Source of the DNA: an uncultured Oscillospiraceae bacterium
Lineage (GTDB): Bacteria > Bacillota > Clostridia > Oscillospirales > Oscillospiraceae
Assembly: GCA_900757415.1 (NCBI GenBank)
Contig: CAAENU010000079.1
Coordinates: 1 to 46,172, forward strand
Direction: 5' to 3'
DNA length: 46,172 nt
Of the stretch, positions 38,098 through 46,172 are shown piece after piece (position 1 is the first letter of the stretch; every line of letters starts with the position of its first letter). The notes beneath the pieces are model-generated. The model was not told the origin of the DNA. It saw nothing but the letters and a program-made list of their open reading frames with translations, and searched no databases. A program made the translations under genes and the position numbers.

Positions 38098-38897
38098 AGG
38101 ATATCACGCTGGGCCAGTATTTTCCCGGCAATACGCTGATCCACCGTTTGGATCCCCGCACCAAGCTGCTGTGTGTGATCCTGTATATTGTGGCGCTGTT
38201 CAATGCCAAGAGCGTCCTGACATACGGCATCATGATCGCGGTGCTGACGATCTGTATCCTCATCTCCCGTGTCCACTATAAGGCGCTGACAAAGGGACTC
38301 AAGCCTGTGTATATCATCGTGGCGTTCACCGCCATCATGAATCTGTTCTTTACGGGCGGAACGCCGGTGGCGGATGTGTGGCTGCTGCGTCACATCACCT
38401 TCGAGGGTATCCGCAGCGCGATCGCCATGGTGCTGCGCATTGTGATGCTGATAATGGGCACTTTCCTGATGACCTATACCACCAGTCCCATCAGCCTGAC
38501 GGATGGCCTTGAGCATTTGCTCTCGCCGCTGAAAAAACTGAAAATGCCCATTCATGAGCTGTCCATGATGATGTCCATCGCCCTGCGCTTCATCCCCACG
38601 CTGATTGAGGAGACGGATAAGATCATGTCGGCACAGAAAGCCCGCGGCGCGGATTTTGAAAGCGGCAACGTTTTCCAGCGAGCCAAAGCGCTGGTGCCGA
38701 TTCTGGTGCCGCTGTTCATCAGCGCTTTCCGCCGGGCCGACGAACTGGCCACCGCCATGGAATGCCGCTGCTATCATGGCGGGGAAGGGCGCACCGCTCT
38801 TCATGTGCTGCGCTATCAAACTGCCGATTATCTGGCGCTTGTCGGCTTTACGCTGCTGGCTGTGGGCATCATTATGCTGAAACATCTGGGACTGTAA
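38091..38897 (+). CDS. ecfT: Energy-coupling factor transporter transmembrane protein EcfT
   Basis: A 268-residue membrane protein: N-terminal PGNTLIHRLDPRTKLL motif, about five hydrophobic helices, and the two coupling-helix signatures AQKARGADF and AMECRCYHGG, which contact the ATPases. It links EcfA1/A2 to substrate-specific S-components. It begins inside the end of ecfA2, indicating coupled translation, and is followed by truA. Confidence 0.95.
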   Translation: MLKDITLGQYFPGNTLIHRLDPRTKLLCVILYIVALFNAKSVLTYGIMIAVLTICILISRVHYKALTKGLKPVYIIVAFTAIMNLFFTGGTPVADVWLLRHITFEGIRSAIAMVLRIVMLIMGTFLMTYTTSPISLTDGLEHLLSPLKKLKMPIHELSMMMSIALRFIPTLIEETDKIMSAQKARGADFESGNVFQRAKALVPILVPLFISAFRRADELATAMECRCYHGGEGRTALHVLRYQTADYLALVGFTLLAVGIIMLKHLGL

Positions 38898-38929
38898 GAC
38901 AGCATCCTTGAACCCCATAAGGAGAACCT

Positions 38930-39685
38930 ATGCGTAATATTGCCCTGACATTGATGTATAACGGCAGCGCCTACCATGGTTGGCAGGTGCAGAAAACGGA
39001 GACCTCCGTAGCCCAGACGCTGGAACGCGGCCTTGGCATGGTCTGCGGCCACAGCGTGAAGCTCACCGGCTGCGGCCGTACCGATGCTGGCGTCCATGCT
39101 GAGCATTATGTGGCCAATTTCCGAACGGATTCCCGTATTCCGCTGGACCGCCTGCCGTTTGCCGTCAATACCCATATTCCCGAGGATATTGCCGTCAAGG
39201 CTGCTTTTGAGGTGGCGGATGATTTCAATGCCATCGGCTCCTGCATCCGAAAAGAGTATACCTATCGCATTTATAATTCCCGCATCAAGAACCCGTTTTA
39301 TGTAAATCGTGCGTATTTCTATCCCAAGCAGCTGGATGAAGCGGTGATGGATCGTGCTGCCCGGATGTTCGAGGGAACTCACAATTTTGCCGCCGTCCGC
39401 TCCGTGGGCACCAATGTCCGCAGTACGGTGCGCACCATCTACTATTGCCGCGTAACGCGGAACGGAGAACTGCTGGAACTGAAGGTCTGCGCCAATGGAT
39501 TTCTGTATAATATGGTACGGGCCATCACCGGCACCGTGCTGTATGCGGCCGAGGGCAAGCTGGCTGCGGAGGATATTCCGATGATTCTGGACAGCGGCAA
39601 CCGCACGCTGGCGGGGCCGACTGCGCCGCCGGGCGGCCTGTATCTGACCCGGATCTGGTACAATGATGAACGTTTGGAGCGCTGA
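38930..39685 (+). CDS. truA: tRNA pseudouridine(38-40) synthase TruA
   Basis: A 251-residue TruA with catalytic Asp52 in GCGRTDAGVHA. Other landmarks are YHGWQVQ near the start, RKEYTYRIYN, EGTHNFAAVRS, and FLYNMVRAITGTVL. It isomerises uridines 38-40 in the tRNA anticodon stem. AGGAG lies 6-8 bases upstream. It follows the ecf genes, the common Firmicute order. Confidence 0.96.
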   Translation: MRNIALTLMYNGSAYHGWQVQKTETSVAQTLERGLGMVCGHSVKLTGCGRTDAGVHAEHYVANFRTDSRIPLDRLPFAVNTHIPEDIAVKAAFEVADDFNAIGSCIRKEYTYRIYNSRIKNPFYVNRAYFYPKQLDEAVMDRAARMFEGTHNFAAVRSVGTNVRSTVRTIYYCRVTRNGELLELKVCANGFLYNMVRAITGTVLYAAEGKLAAEDIPMILDSGNRTLAGPTAPPGGLYLTRIWYNDERLER

Positions 39686-39714
39686 GGCGCTGTGATCCTG
39701 CAAAGGGGGAGACC

Positions 39715-40917
39715 ATGAAAAAGGATACCCAGACACTGTATGATCTTCAGCCGGGAGATGTGCAGGAAGAAAAGCCGCACCGCGTGCAGAAGCGCCGCCG
39801 CTCCCGTAAATGGCTATGGTTGACGCTGACGGTGCTGGTGGTGCTGGGCGTTGTGGCTGCGGCAGTCCTGTGGGACGCCAACAGCTTTGACGGTTTGCGC
39901 CGCAGTATTATTTACGCGCGGGCCGAAAAGGATGAAACCGGCTGCGCAAAGCTCTACTATTATGAAAATGATGCAACCAGCCGCTTTACGGCGCTGGAGG
40001 GGAGTTTGGTCATGGTGGCGGCCAACCAGATCCGCGTGCTGGATGAGCACAGCAACGCCCTGTATCAGACCGGCGTGCGGTTTTTGAGTCCTGATCTGGC
40101 TGCCGGCGGCGATATTGCCGTCGCCTATGACATTGGCGGCACAGTGCTGTATGTTATGGATAGTAAGGGCCTGCGCTGGCAGCAGGAGGTAGAGGGCGAC
40201 CTGATCGCCGTGACGGTCAATTCCCATGGATATGTGACGGCTACTTATAATAAGAGCGGGGCCAAAGCTGCTGTTACTGTGTGGGATAACAGCGGCGCGC
40301 TTAAGTTTACGTTTCTTTCTTCCGAGCGGTTTGTGATGACGGCGGCCTTGGGCCGCGATGACCGCACGCTGGCGGCGGTCACCATGGGACAGGAGGATGG
40401 AAAATTTCAAAGCTTTCTGGTGCTGTACCATACCGACAGCGATAAAGCTGTTGCTTCGTCCGCCGTGGAGGGCGGCGTGGTGTATACGCTGGAGAGCATG
40501 CAAAAGGAGTTCTGCGCCGTTACGGAACAGGCGCTCTATATGCTGGACGACAGCGGCCGCATCACAGCCAGCTATTCCTATGGGGGACAGTTCCTGCATC
40601 GCTGCGTGGTCAGTGACGGCGGCTGGGCGGCGCTTTTGCTGAGCCGGTATAAGACCGGCGGCTATGCCAGCCTCATCACGGTAGACAGTGACGGCAATGA
40701 GCTGGGCGGCTGCGATATAGACGGCGAGGTGCTGGATATTTCCGCGGCGGGCCGCTATGTTGCAGTGCTGCTGAGCGATCGGCTGACGATTTACGACAAA
40801 TATCTGACGGAGGTGGCCACGCTGCCTGATGTCAGCGAGGCCCGCGCCATCCTCATGCGCAGTGATGGCAGTGCGGTGGTGGCGGGCGCTTCCGGCGCGT
40901 CTCTGTATCTGCCGTAA
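39715..40917 (+). CDS. DUF5711-type membrane-anchored β-propeller-like protein
   Basis: A 400-residue protein. A basic cytosolic N terminus (RVQKRRRSRKW) precedes one membrane helix at about 36-52 (LWLTLTVLVVLGVVAAAVL). The remaining ~340 residues are β-rich repeats predicted to lie outside (VRFLSPDLAAGGDIAVAYDIGG; VWDNSGALKFTFLSSERFVMTAALGRDD; LSDRLTIYDKYLTEVATLPD). This is the layout of the DUF5711 family. Function unknown; a sensor or scaffold at the cell surface is possible. It is followed after 18 bases by a CvpA-family gene, so the two may work together. Confidence 0.8.
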   Translation: MKKDTQTLYDLQPGDVQEEKPHRVQKRRRSRKWLWLTLTVLVVLGVVAAAVLWDANSFDGLRRSIIYARAEKDETGCAKLYYYENDATSRFTALEGSLVMVAANQIRVLDEHSNALYQTGVRFLSPDLAAGGDIAVAYDIGGTVLYVMDSKGLRWQQEVEGDLIAVTVNSHGYVTATYNKSGAKAAVTVWDNSGALKFTFLSSERFVMTAALGRDDRTLAAVTMGQEDGKFQSFLVLYHTDSDKAVASSAVEGGVVYTLESMQKEFCAVTEQALYMLDDSGRITASYSYGGQFLHRCVVSDGGWAALLLSRYKTGGYASLITVDSDGNELGGCDIDGEVLDISAAGRYVAVLLSDRLTIYDKYLTEVATLPDVSEARAILMRSDGSAVVAGASGASLYLP

Positions 40918-40935
40918 GGCGGGAAAGGAAATATA

Positions 40936-41604
40936 ATGAGCATATCTCTTACATTTGATGTCGCCATTGCGGCGATTCTGCTGCTTTGCCTGATCATTGG
41001 CGGCAGGCGTGGATTTATCCGCAGTCTGCTGAGCGTGGTGATTTTGGTGGTTTCGCTGGTGGGCGGCAGTATTGCGGCCAATGTGCTGGCCGATCCGGTG
41101 ACCGAATGGGTAACACCCCGCGTTGAGCGATATATGCTGGACCGGTTGACCAATGGCCGCAGCGAGGAAGCGGTTAGTGCTGCCGCCGCATCTGACAGTG
41201 CGGCGCTGGGGCAGATCGTGGATTTCGACGCCATAACAGGCATTGCCAAAAAGGCGATGGACAGTGCGGTGGAGGCGGGAAAGAATCTGCTGGAGGGCGC
41301 CGTTACCGGCATGATTCGTTCACTGGTGTATGCGGTGCTGTTCCTGCTGTCGTTCCTGCTGCTGACGCTGCTGCTGCGGCTGATCACAAGTCCGCTGCAT
41401 CTGGCTGCCCGTGCGCCGGTGCTGGGCACGCTGAACCGGCTGGCGGGTGCGGCACTGGGCCTTTGCCTTGGCGTGCTGGCTATGTTTGCTGCCGCCAGCG
41501 TCCTGCAATGGACAGGAATCGTTCCGCCTTCTGCGCTGCGCGACACTTATCTCTTGAAGTATTTCACCCAGCATAGTCCCATGGACCTGATCGCCATGCT
41601 GTAA
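40936..41604 (+). CDS. CvpA-family membrane protein
   Basis: A 222-residue protein with hydrophobic helices at the N terminus (AAILLLCLIIGGRRGFIRSLLSVVILVVSLVGGSIAANVLA) and two more near residues 135-155 and 170-195. GGRRGFIRSLL is the CvpA signature. Family members are linked to colicin V secretion, envelope homeostasis and bile resistance; the mechanism is not known. GGAAAGGA precedes the ATG. The C-terminal KYFTQHSPMDLIAML is typical. Confidence 0.85.
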   Translation: MSISLTFDVAIAAILLLCLIIGGRRGFIRSLLSVVILVVSLVGGSIAANVLADPVTEWVTPRVERYMLDRLTNGRSEEAVSAAAASDSAALGQIVDFDAITGIAKKAMDSAVEAGKNLLEGAVTGMIRSLVYAVLFLLSFLLLTLLLRLITSPLHLAARAPVLGTLNRLAGAALGLCLGVLAMFAAASVLQWTGIVPPSALRDTYLLKYFTQHSPMDLIAML

Positions 41605-41709
41605 GGGACGGATGCTTTTTCAAACAGTTACCGAAGAATACCCTGATACCGTAAACCCCTTGGCGGCAGAATCATAAGATTTTGCGCCAGCTAGTTTTGG
41701 AGGAACCAT

Positions 41710-44046
41710 ATGCAGCCTACTCTTTGTTCAAGATGCAAGAAAAATGTGGCGGTGGTCTATATTTCCCGCCTGAATGAGAAAAATGAACAGGTCAGCGAGG
41801 GCCTGTGCCTGAAATGCGCCGCCCAGTTGGGCCTGCCTCAGGTGGATGAGATGATGAAACGCATGGGCATCACACCGGAGGATCTGGATAATATTTCCAA
41901 TGAAATGATGCAGGCATTCGGCGGTGCCGAGGAGCTGCCGGAGAATGACGAAAATGGTGACGAGGACGATGAAGAGAGCGGTAAGACTGCTACTTTTCCG
42001 TTCCTTAATCGCCTGTTTGGCAATAGCGGCAACTCTCCGGCCCAGCCGCAGCAGAATGAAGAGAGCGGTGGCGCCGCAGCTTCTGCCAGTGGCCGAAAGA
42101 CGGAGAAGAAGCGGAAGTTTTTGGATAATTACTGCATCAATCTCAGCCAGCGCGCCCGACAGGGGAAGCTGGACGCCGTCATTGGCCGCGAGCAGGAAAT
42201 CGAGCGTGTGGTGCAGATCCTGAACCGCCGCCAGAAGAATAACCCCTGCCTGATCGGTGAGCCGGGCGTTGGCAAGACCGCCATTGCCGAGGGGCTGGCC
42301 CAGCGTATCGCCGCCGGGGAGGTGCCCTTCAAGCTGCGCAGCAAAGAGGTCTATCTCCTTGACCTGACAGCTCTGGTGGCGGGCACTCAGTTCCGCGGCC
42401 AGTTTGAAAGCCGCATGAAGGGCCTTATTGAGGAGATCCGCAAGGCTGGGAATATCATTCTGGTCATTGACGAGGTGCATAACATTGTAGGGGCCGGCGA
42501 TGCCGAGGGCAGCATGAATGCCGCCAACATCCTCAAGCCGGCGCTCAGCCGCGGCGAGATTCAGGTGATCGGCGCTACCACTTTCAATGAATACCGCAAG
42601 CATATCGAAAAGGACACCGCACTGGAACGCCGTTTCCAGCCGGTGACCGTTAATGAGCCTAATATTGAGGATACCCTGAAGATTCTGCGGGGCATCGCCC
42701 ATTACTATGAACAGTTCCACGGGGTATCCATCCCCGACGGCGTGCTGCGCCAGGCAGTGCAGCTGTCCGAACGGTATATTACCGATCGTTATCTGCCCGA
42801 TAAGGCAATTGACCTTATCGACGAGGCCTGCTCCGACATGAACCTTCATGATGCGGATATCAACCGCCGTATGGAGCTGGAGCAGCAGCTCGCCGCGATT
42901 GCCACCGAGCAGGAAACGCTGTCCTCCGAAGCACCGGAGGAGGAGCAGACCCCCGAGCAGATGGATGCCCGCTATGCCCGCATTGCCCAGCTTCGCAGCG
43001 AGCAGATCCGTCTGCAGCAGGAGTTGGAGACCATCAAGGCGAAAGGCGCCCCCACGTTGACCATGGACAATATCGCCCGTGTTATCGAAATGTGGACGAA
43101 AATTCCCGCCAGCAAGATCAAAGAGGAGGAATTCCAGCGCTTGAGCCAGCTGGAAAGCCGCTTGAAAAAGCATATTGTGGGACAGGATGAGGCTGTGGCA
43201 GCTGTGGCCGCCGCCATCCGCCGCAACCGGGTGGGAATCAGCCCAAAGCATAAACCGGTCAGCTTTATCTTCGTGGGCAGCACCGGCGTGGGCAAGACTG
43301 AGCTTGTGAAGCAGCTGGCTGACGACCTCTTTAACGCGCCGGAGAGCCTGATCCGTCTGGACATGTCCGAGTTTATGGAAAAGCACTCCGTTTCCCGCAT
43401 CGTGGGCAGCCCTCCCGGCTATGTGGGCTATGACGAGGCAGGCCAGCTGACGGAGAAGATTCGTCGCAAACCCTATTCCGTGGTGCTTTTTGATGAGATA
43501 GAAAAGGCTCACCCTGATGTACTGAATGTTCTCCTGCAAATTCTGGACGATGGACAGATCACCGATGCCCACGGCCGCAAGGTGAACTTCGAGAATACCG
43601 TTATCGTTATGACCTCCAATGCCGGTTCTGATAAGGCTGCCGGTTCGGTAGGCTTTGATAAGTCTGCTGGCGATCAGGGAAAAGAGCGCGTCATGAAAGC
43701 GCTGCGTGAGTTCCTGCGTCCGGAGTTCATCAACCGTGTGGACGAGGTGATCTATTTCCACCAGTTGACAGAGGATAATTTCCGTGATATTGCCCGCATT
43801 ATGCTGGATGAGCTGAAGACTTCTCTGGCGGATAAGGGGTTTGGCTTCCAGTATGATGACGGCGTGATTGATGTGCTGGTGAAAAAGTCCTACTCCGCAG
43901 CTTACGGTGCCCGTAATCTCCGCCGCTGCATCCAGAAAGAGCTGGAGGATCCCATGGCGAATCTGATCATTGATACGTTCGAGCATCCCATTACGCAGCT
44001 CAAGGCTGCTGCTGAGGATGGCGAAATCAAGCTGTACAGCCTGTAA
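41710..44046 (+). CDS. clpE: ATP-dependent Clp protease ATP-binding subunit, ClpE-type
   Basis: A 778-residue Hsp100/Clp unfoldase with two AAA+ modules. The N terminus has a zinc finger (Cys6, Cys9, Cys33, Cys36) in place of the usual Clp-N repeat, followed by an acidic linker. AAA-1 has GEPGVGKTAIAEGLAQRI and VIDEVHNIVGAGDAEG. A coiled-coil middle segment (MELEQQLAAIATEQETL ... LRSEQIRLQQELETIKAKG) follows. AAA-2 has VGSTGVGKTELVKQLA and VVLFDEIEKAHPDVLNVLLQILDDGQ. The zinc finger points to ClpE rather than ClpC. It feeds damaged proteins to ClpP. GGAGG is 7 bases upstream. No CtsR operator is obvious. Confidence 0.93.
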   Translation: MQPTLCSRCKKNVAVVYISRLNEKNEQVSEGLCLKCAAQLGLPQVDEMMKRMGITPEDLDNISNEMMQAFGGAEELPENDENGDEDDEESGKTATFPFLNRLFGNSGNSPAQPQQNEESGGAAASASGRKTEKKRKFLDNYCINLSQRARQGKLDAVIGREQEIERVVQILNRRQKNNPCLIGEPGVGKTAIAEGLAQRIAAGEVPFKLRSKEVYLLDLTALVAGTQFRGQFESRMKGLIEEIRKAGNIILVIDEVHNIVGAGDAEGSMNAANILKPALSRGEIQVIGATTFNEYRKHIEKDTALERRFQPVTVNEPNIEDTLKILRGIAHYYEQFHGVSIPDGVLRQAVQLSERYITDRYLPDKAIDLIDEACSDMNLHDADINRRMELEQQLAAIATEQETLSSEAPEEEQTPEQMDARYARIAQLRSEQIRLQQELETIKAKGAPTLTMDNIARVIEMWTKIPASKIKEEEFQRLSQLESRLKKHIVGQDEAVAAVAAAIRRNRVGISPKHKPVSFIFVGSTGVGKTELVKQLADDLFNAPESLIRLDMSEFMEKHSVSRIVGSPPGYVGYDEAGQLTEKIRRKPYSVVLFDEIEKAHPDVLNVLLQILDDGQITDAHGRKVNFENTVIVMTSNAGSDKAAGSVGFDKSAGDQGKERVMKALREFLRPEFINRVDEVIYFHQLTEDNFRDIARIMLDELKTSLADKGFGFQYDDGVIDVLVKKSYSAAYGARNLRRCIQKELEDPMANLIIDTFEHPITQLKAAAEDGEIKLYSL

Positions 44047-44070
44047 TATTGCCAATAGGGGGGAGAAGCA

Positions 44071-44280
44071 ATGCTGTTCCGAAAGGATATCGAGCCGCGC
44101 TGCGCTTATTGCATGCGGGGCAGCCGCATTGATGAGGGGCATATTGCCTGTGTCAAGCGAGGTGTGGTAGAGGATACGGACAAGTGTCCCGCTTTCCGCT
44201 ATGATCCCCTGCGCCGCACGCCGCCCCGCCCGGCGGAGCTGGATACCGCCAAGCTGTCGCCTGAGGATTTCCAGGTTTGA
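44071..44280 (+). CDS. Small zinc-ribbon-like protein (69 aa)
   Basis: A 69-residue protein with four cysteines (Cys11, Cys14, Cys27, Cys39) in a CxxC-x12-C-x11-C pattern: RCAYCMRGSRIDEGHIACVKRG and DKCPAFRYDPLRRTPPRP. It probably binds one zinc. The pattern of short CxYC plus CPxFxYDPLRR is recurrent in small Clostridial proteins near clp genes, but I know no function. GGGGAG lies about 6 bases before the ATG. It follows the ClpE gene by 24 bases and so is probably in the same transcript. Confidence 0.8.
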   Translation: MLFRKDIEPRCAYCMRGSRIDEGHIACVKRGVVEDTDKCPAFRYDPLRRTPPRPAELDTAKLSPEDFQV

Positions 44281-44306
44281 CAGCCCTATGGCCGGAAGGA
44301 GGAAGT

Positions 44307-45128
44307 ATGATGTCAATTGCTACGGTGCATGCCGTCTGGTTCAGCGGTACCGGCACCACGGAAAAAACTGTCCGCCGCATTGCCCGCCGCTTGGCGGACA
44401 AGCTGGGAAGCCGCTATGCGGAGTATAGCTATACCCTGCCGCAGTCCAGACAACACAGCCTGACCATCCCGGCGGGGGATCTGGCGGTGGTGGGGTGCCC
44501 CACCTATGCGGGCCGCGTGCCGAATCTGCTGATGCCCTATCTGCGGGACATGGTGCGCGGCGCGGGTGCGTTGGCCATTCCTGTGGTGCTGTTCGGCAAC
44601 CGTAATTATGATGATTCTCTGATGGAGCTTGACAAGCTGCTGACAGCCGATGGCTTTACCTGCGTGGCAGGTGCGGCCTTTGTGGGCGAGCACAGCTTTT
44701 CCCGTACCCTGGGCGCAGGCCGCCCCAATGTGCAGGACGAGGCGGAAATGGACGCGTTTGCCGACCGCGTTGCCGCCAAGCTGGCGGCAGGGGATACCAC
44801 GCCTGCCGCTGTGGGCGGCTGTGACCCGATCCGCCCTTACTACACCCCGCGTGACCGCCATGGGAATCCTATCAATATTCTGAAGGTAAAACCCAAAACA
44901 GATATGGAAAAGTGCACCCGCTGCGGCTGGTGCGCCGCCCACTGCCCCATGGGCAGCATTGACCCCGATGATTTTTCCCGTGTGCCCGGCGTCTGCATCA
45001 AGTGCTGCGCCTGTGTCAAGGGCTGTCCCGCGGGGGCAAAGTATTATGATGATCCCGGCTATCTCTATCATAAGAGCGAGCTGGAGGAGGTATATGCCCG
45101 TCCGGCGGAGAACGCACTCTTCTTATAA
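44307..45128 (+). CDS. EFR1-family flavodoxin-ferredoxin fusion protein
   Basis: A 273-residue redox protein. Residues 1-150 form a flavodoxin-like domain (FSGTGTTEKTVRRIA phosphate loop; VVGCPTYAGRVPNLLMPYL; VVLFGNRNYDDSLMELDKLL). The C-terminal part has two [4Fe-4S] ferredoxin motifs, CTRCGWCAAHCPMG and CIKCCACVKGCPAG. This is the EFR1 architecture: FMN plus two clusters for electron transfer. The start at 44307 has AGGAGGA upstream. A stop-to-start gap of 26 bases ties it to the small zinc protein. The partner enzyme is unknown. Confidence 0.92.
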   Translation: MMSIATVHAVWFSGTGTTEKTVRRIARRLADKLGSRYAEYSYTLPQSRQHSLTIPAGDLAVVGCPTYAGRVPNLLMPYLRDMVRGAGALAIPVVLFGNRNYDDSLMELDKLLTADGFTCVAGAAFVGEHSFSRTLGAGRPNVQDEAEMDAFADRVAAKLAAGDTTPAAVGGCDPIRPYYTPRDRHGNPINILKVKPKTDMEKCTRCGWCAAHCPMGSIDPDDFSRVPGVCIKCCACVKGCPAGAKYYDDPGYLYHKSELEEVYARPAENALFL

Positions 45129-45151
45129 AATTATAAAAGGAATCCGACACC

Positions 45152-45832
45152 ATGAAATATCCTTACTTACTGTTTGATGCGGATAATACTCTGTTTGATT
45201 TTGACCGGGCCAACCGCAGGGCGTTTCACGCTGTCTGTGAACAATTCGATATCCCGGACAATGATCGGACATTTCGGCTTTACGAGCGCTGCAACAATGA
45301 AATGTGGGCGGCTTTTGACCGGGGCGAGTGCACCAAGGAGTTTCTGGTAGTGCAGCGCTTTCGCAATTTTCTGTCCGCTATAGGGTTGAATCGTGATGCG
45401 GAGGCGTGCAACGGGGTACATCTTCATACCTTGAGCTGTTGTGCTTTTATGCTCCCCTATGCCGAGGAGGTGTGCTGCACACTCAGCCGCAGCCATAAGC
45501 TCTATCTGGTCACCAATGCGGTGGCCTCCGTGCAGAGGGGGCGTCTGGCCAAAAGTCCCATTGTTCCTTATATCACCGCTGCATTCATCAGTGAGGAAGC
45601 AAGGGCCGCCAAGCCGTCCCCTGCTTATTTCGATTATGTCTTTGCCCGTATCAACGGTATCACACGGGAGAATTGTCTTGTGATCGGCGATAGTATTACC
45701 AGTGATATCAGAGGTGCCAACGCTTATGGCTTACCCTGCTGTTGGTATAATCCCGGCCATACAGGCCATCCTGAGGGCCTGCGTATCGATTATGAGATTG
45801 ATGATTTGCGGCAGCTATATGATATCGTGTAA
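45152..45832 (+). CDS. yjjG: YjjG-family noncanonical pyrimidine nucleotidase (HAD)
   Basis: A 226-residue HAD hydrolase. Motif I DADNTLFDFD (Asp9 nucleophile, Asp11), motif II LVTNAV, motif III Lys in AAKPSPAYFDYV and motif IV VIGDSITSDIRGANAYGL are present, with a helical C1 cap in between. The closest pattern is YjjG, which removes phosphate from non-standard pyrimidine nucleotides. Start: AAAGGA 11 bases upstream. It ends the plus-strand cluster before the rRNA-type promoters. Confidence 0.88.
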   Translation: MKYPYLLFDADNTLFDFDRANRRAFHAVCEQFDIPDNDRTFRLYERCNNEMWAAFDRGECTKEFLVVQRFRNFLSAIGLNRDAEACNGVHLHTLSCCAFMLPYAEEVCCTLSRSHKLYLVTNAVASVQRGRLAKSPIVPYITAAFISEEARAAKPSPAYFDYVFARINGITRENCLVIGDSITSDIRGANAYGLPCCWYNPGHTGHPEGLRIDYEIDDLRQLYDIV

Positions 45833-45976
45833 AAGCTGTGTAAAATAAAATGGATAAAAATGGCAATTAGCGATAGAAAAATACGGTATCTTTTGTAAGA
45901 TTTGATATCGAGACAATAAATTCTGCTAATGAAAAAGAAAGTGCCATTAAACATGAAAAAATTCGGTAAAAAGGCG

Positions 45977-46005
45977 TTGACAATAGAGAAAAGGTGTGGT
46001 AATCT
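45977..46005 (+). promoter_or_regulatory. Tandem rRNA-type promoter 1
   Basis: TTGACA (45977-45982), exactly 17 bases and TAATCT (46000-46005). AT-rich A-tracts upstream (45840-45970) look like an UP element. The preceding ~140 bases hold no gene. Confidence 0.7.
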
Positions 46006-46083
46006 AACCTAGCTGTCCGCGAGAGACAGCGCAGCGGTCGAAATCAAGTCAACGAAAAATGTCAAAAGAAAGTAAAAAAGTAG

Positions 46084-46112
46084 TTGACAAGATGGCAGAC
46101 ATGTGATAAGAT
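46084..46112 (+). promoter_or_regulatory. Tandem rRNA-type promoter 2
   Basis: TTGACA (46084-46089), exactly 17 bases and TAAGAT (46107-46112). The transcript would start near 46119. Confidence 0.75.
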
Positions 46113-46118
46113 AATGAC

Positions 46119-46172
46119 TGTTCCGCGGTTGTGGGACGTGTACCTTGTAAATTAAACAACGAACGAAACGAA
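46119..46172 (+). other. Probable rRNA operon leader, cut by window edge
   Basis: The tail reads ACGTGTACCTTGTAAATT then AAACAACGAACGAAACGAA, which has the look of Firmicute 16S leader sequence after tandem strong promoters. The 16S gene itself is not inside the window, so this is inference. Confidence 0.5.

Noticed and set aside
41728..44316. 862-codon open frame antisense to the ClpE gene
   Set aside because: It is a shadow caused by GC-rich codon bias; the plus frame has full AAA+ motifs.
46113..46172. 16S rRNA gene inside the window
   Set aside because: Only the promoters and leader-like sequence are visible; no conserved 16S 5' sequence is reached.

Overview
The window looks like chromosomal DNA of a GC-rich gut Firmicute, most likely an Oscillospiraceae/Ruminococcaceae-type Clostridia. 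The evidence is an L21-Prp-L27 operon whose L27 carries the Firmicute N-terminal extension, the ecfA1-ecfA2-ecfT-truA order, a ClpE-type ATPase, strong AGGAGG ribosome binding sites, TTGACA/TATAAT promoters and TnpV/DUF6809 mobile-element genes. Genus is not determined.

Layout. (1) 1-3090 is mobile-element debris. It holds the end of an IS66-type element, a membrane-protein stub, a GcvT-like aminomethyltransferase, a truncated response regulator, a tnpV-DUF6809 pair, and two tandem 51-bp copies of a tRNA 3' end fused to a terminator. (2) 3097-7079 (+) is a phage tail-fibre/lysis cassette: collagen-like fibre, polyglycine adhesin, carbohydrate-binding protein, holin and amidase. A TetR gene with a probably leaderless transcript follows. 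(3) 7812-9603 is a uracil permease preceded by a leader peptide that ends on an intrinsic terminator, resembling UTP-sensing attenuation. (4) 9660-15490 (-) is a maltodextrin-type sugar locus: LacI regulator, binding protein, two permeases and MalQ. Its likely ATPase (MsmK/UgpC type) is at 20181. (5) 15714-19915 holds NUDIX, PPC-domain, YgjP-like, DUF2156-GNAT fusion and LysR genes and a candidate structured RNA. (6) 21412-24716 (-) is Obg, a 59-aa protein, an array of palindromes, and rplU-prp-rpmA. (7) 24769-35003 (-) is a compact podovirus-like capsid operon: portal, a second Prp-type protease, scaffold, N4-gp56-type capsid protein, connectors, tail/fibre proteins and a peptidoglycan-binding protein. 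(8) 35229-45832 (+) is housekeeping: methyltransferase, ECF transporter core, truA, DUF5711, CvpA, ClpE, a zinc protein, an EFR1 ferredoxin and a YjjG-type nucleotidase. (9) The right edge carries two tandem strong promoters that look like the start of an rRNA operon.

The most interesting signal is the capsid operon. It has particle genes but no integrase, repressor, replication or terminase gene in the window. It sits directly upstream of, and co-directional with, rplU-prp-rpmA. It encodes its own Prp paralogue, and its capsid protein starts with an LQRFA motif like the LQFFA site that Prp cuts in L27. Together with the separate fibre/lysis cassette about 18 kb away, this suggests a domesticated, possibly split, phage-derived particle (gene-transfer-agent-like or capsid-like) that depends on Prp-type maturation. 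That interpretation is inference; the motifs and gene order are read directly from the sequence.
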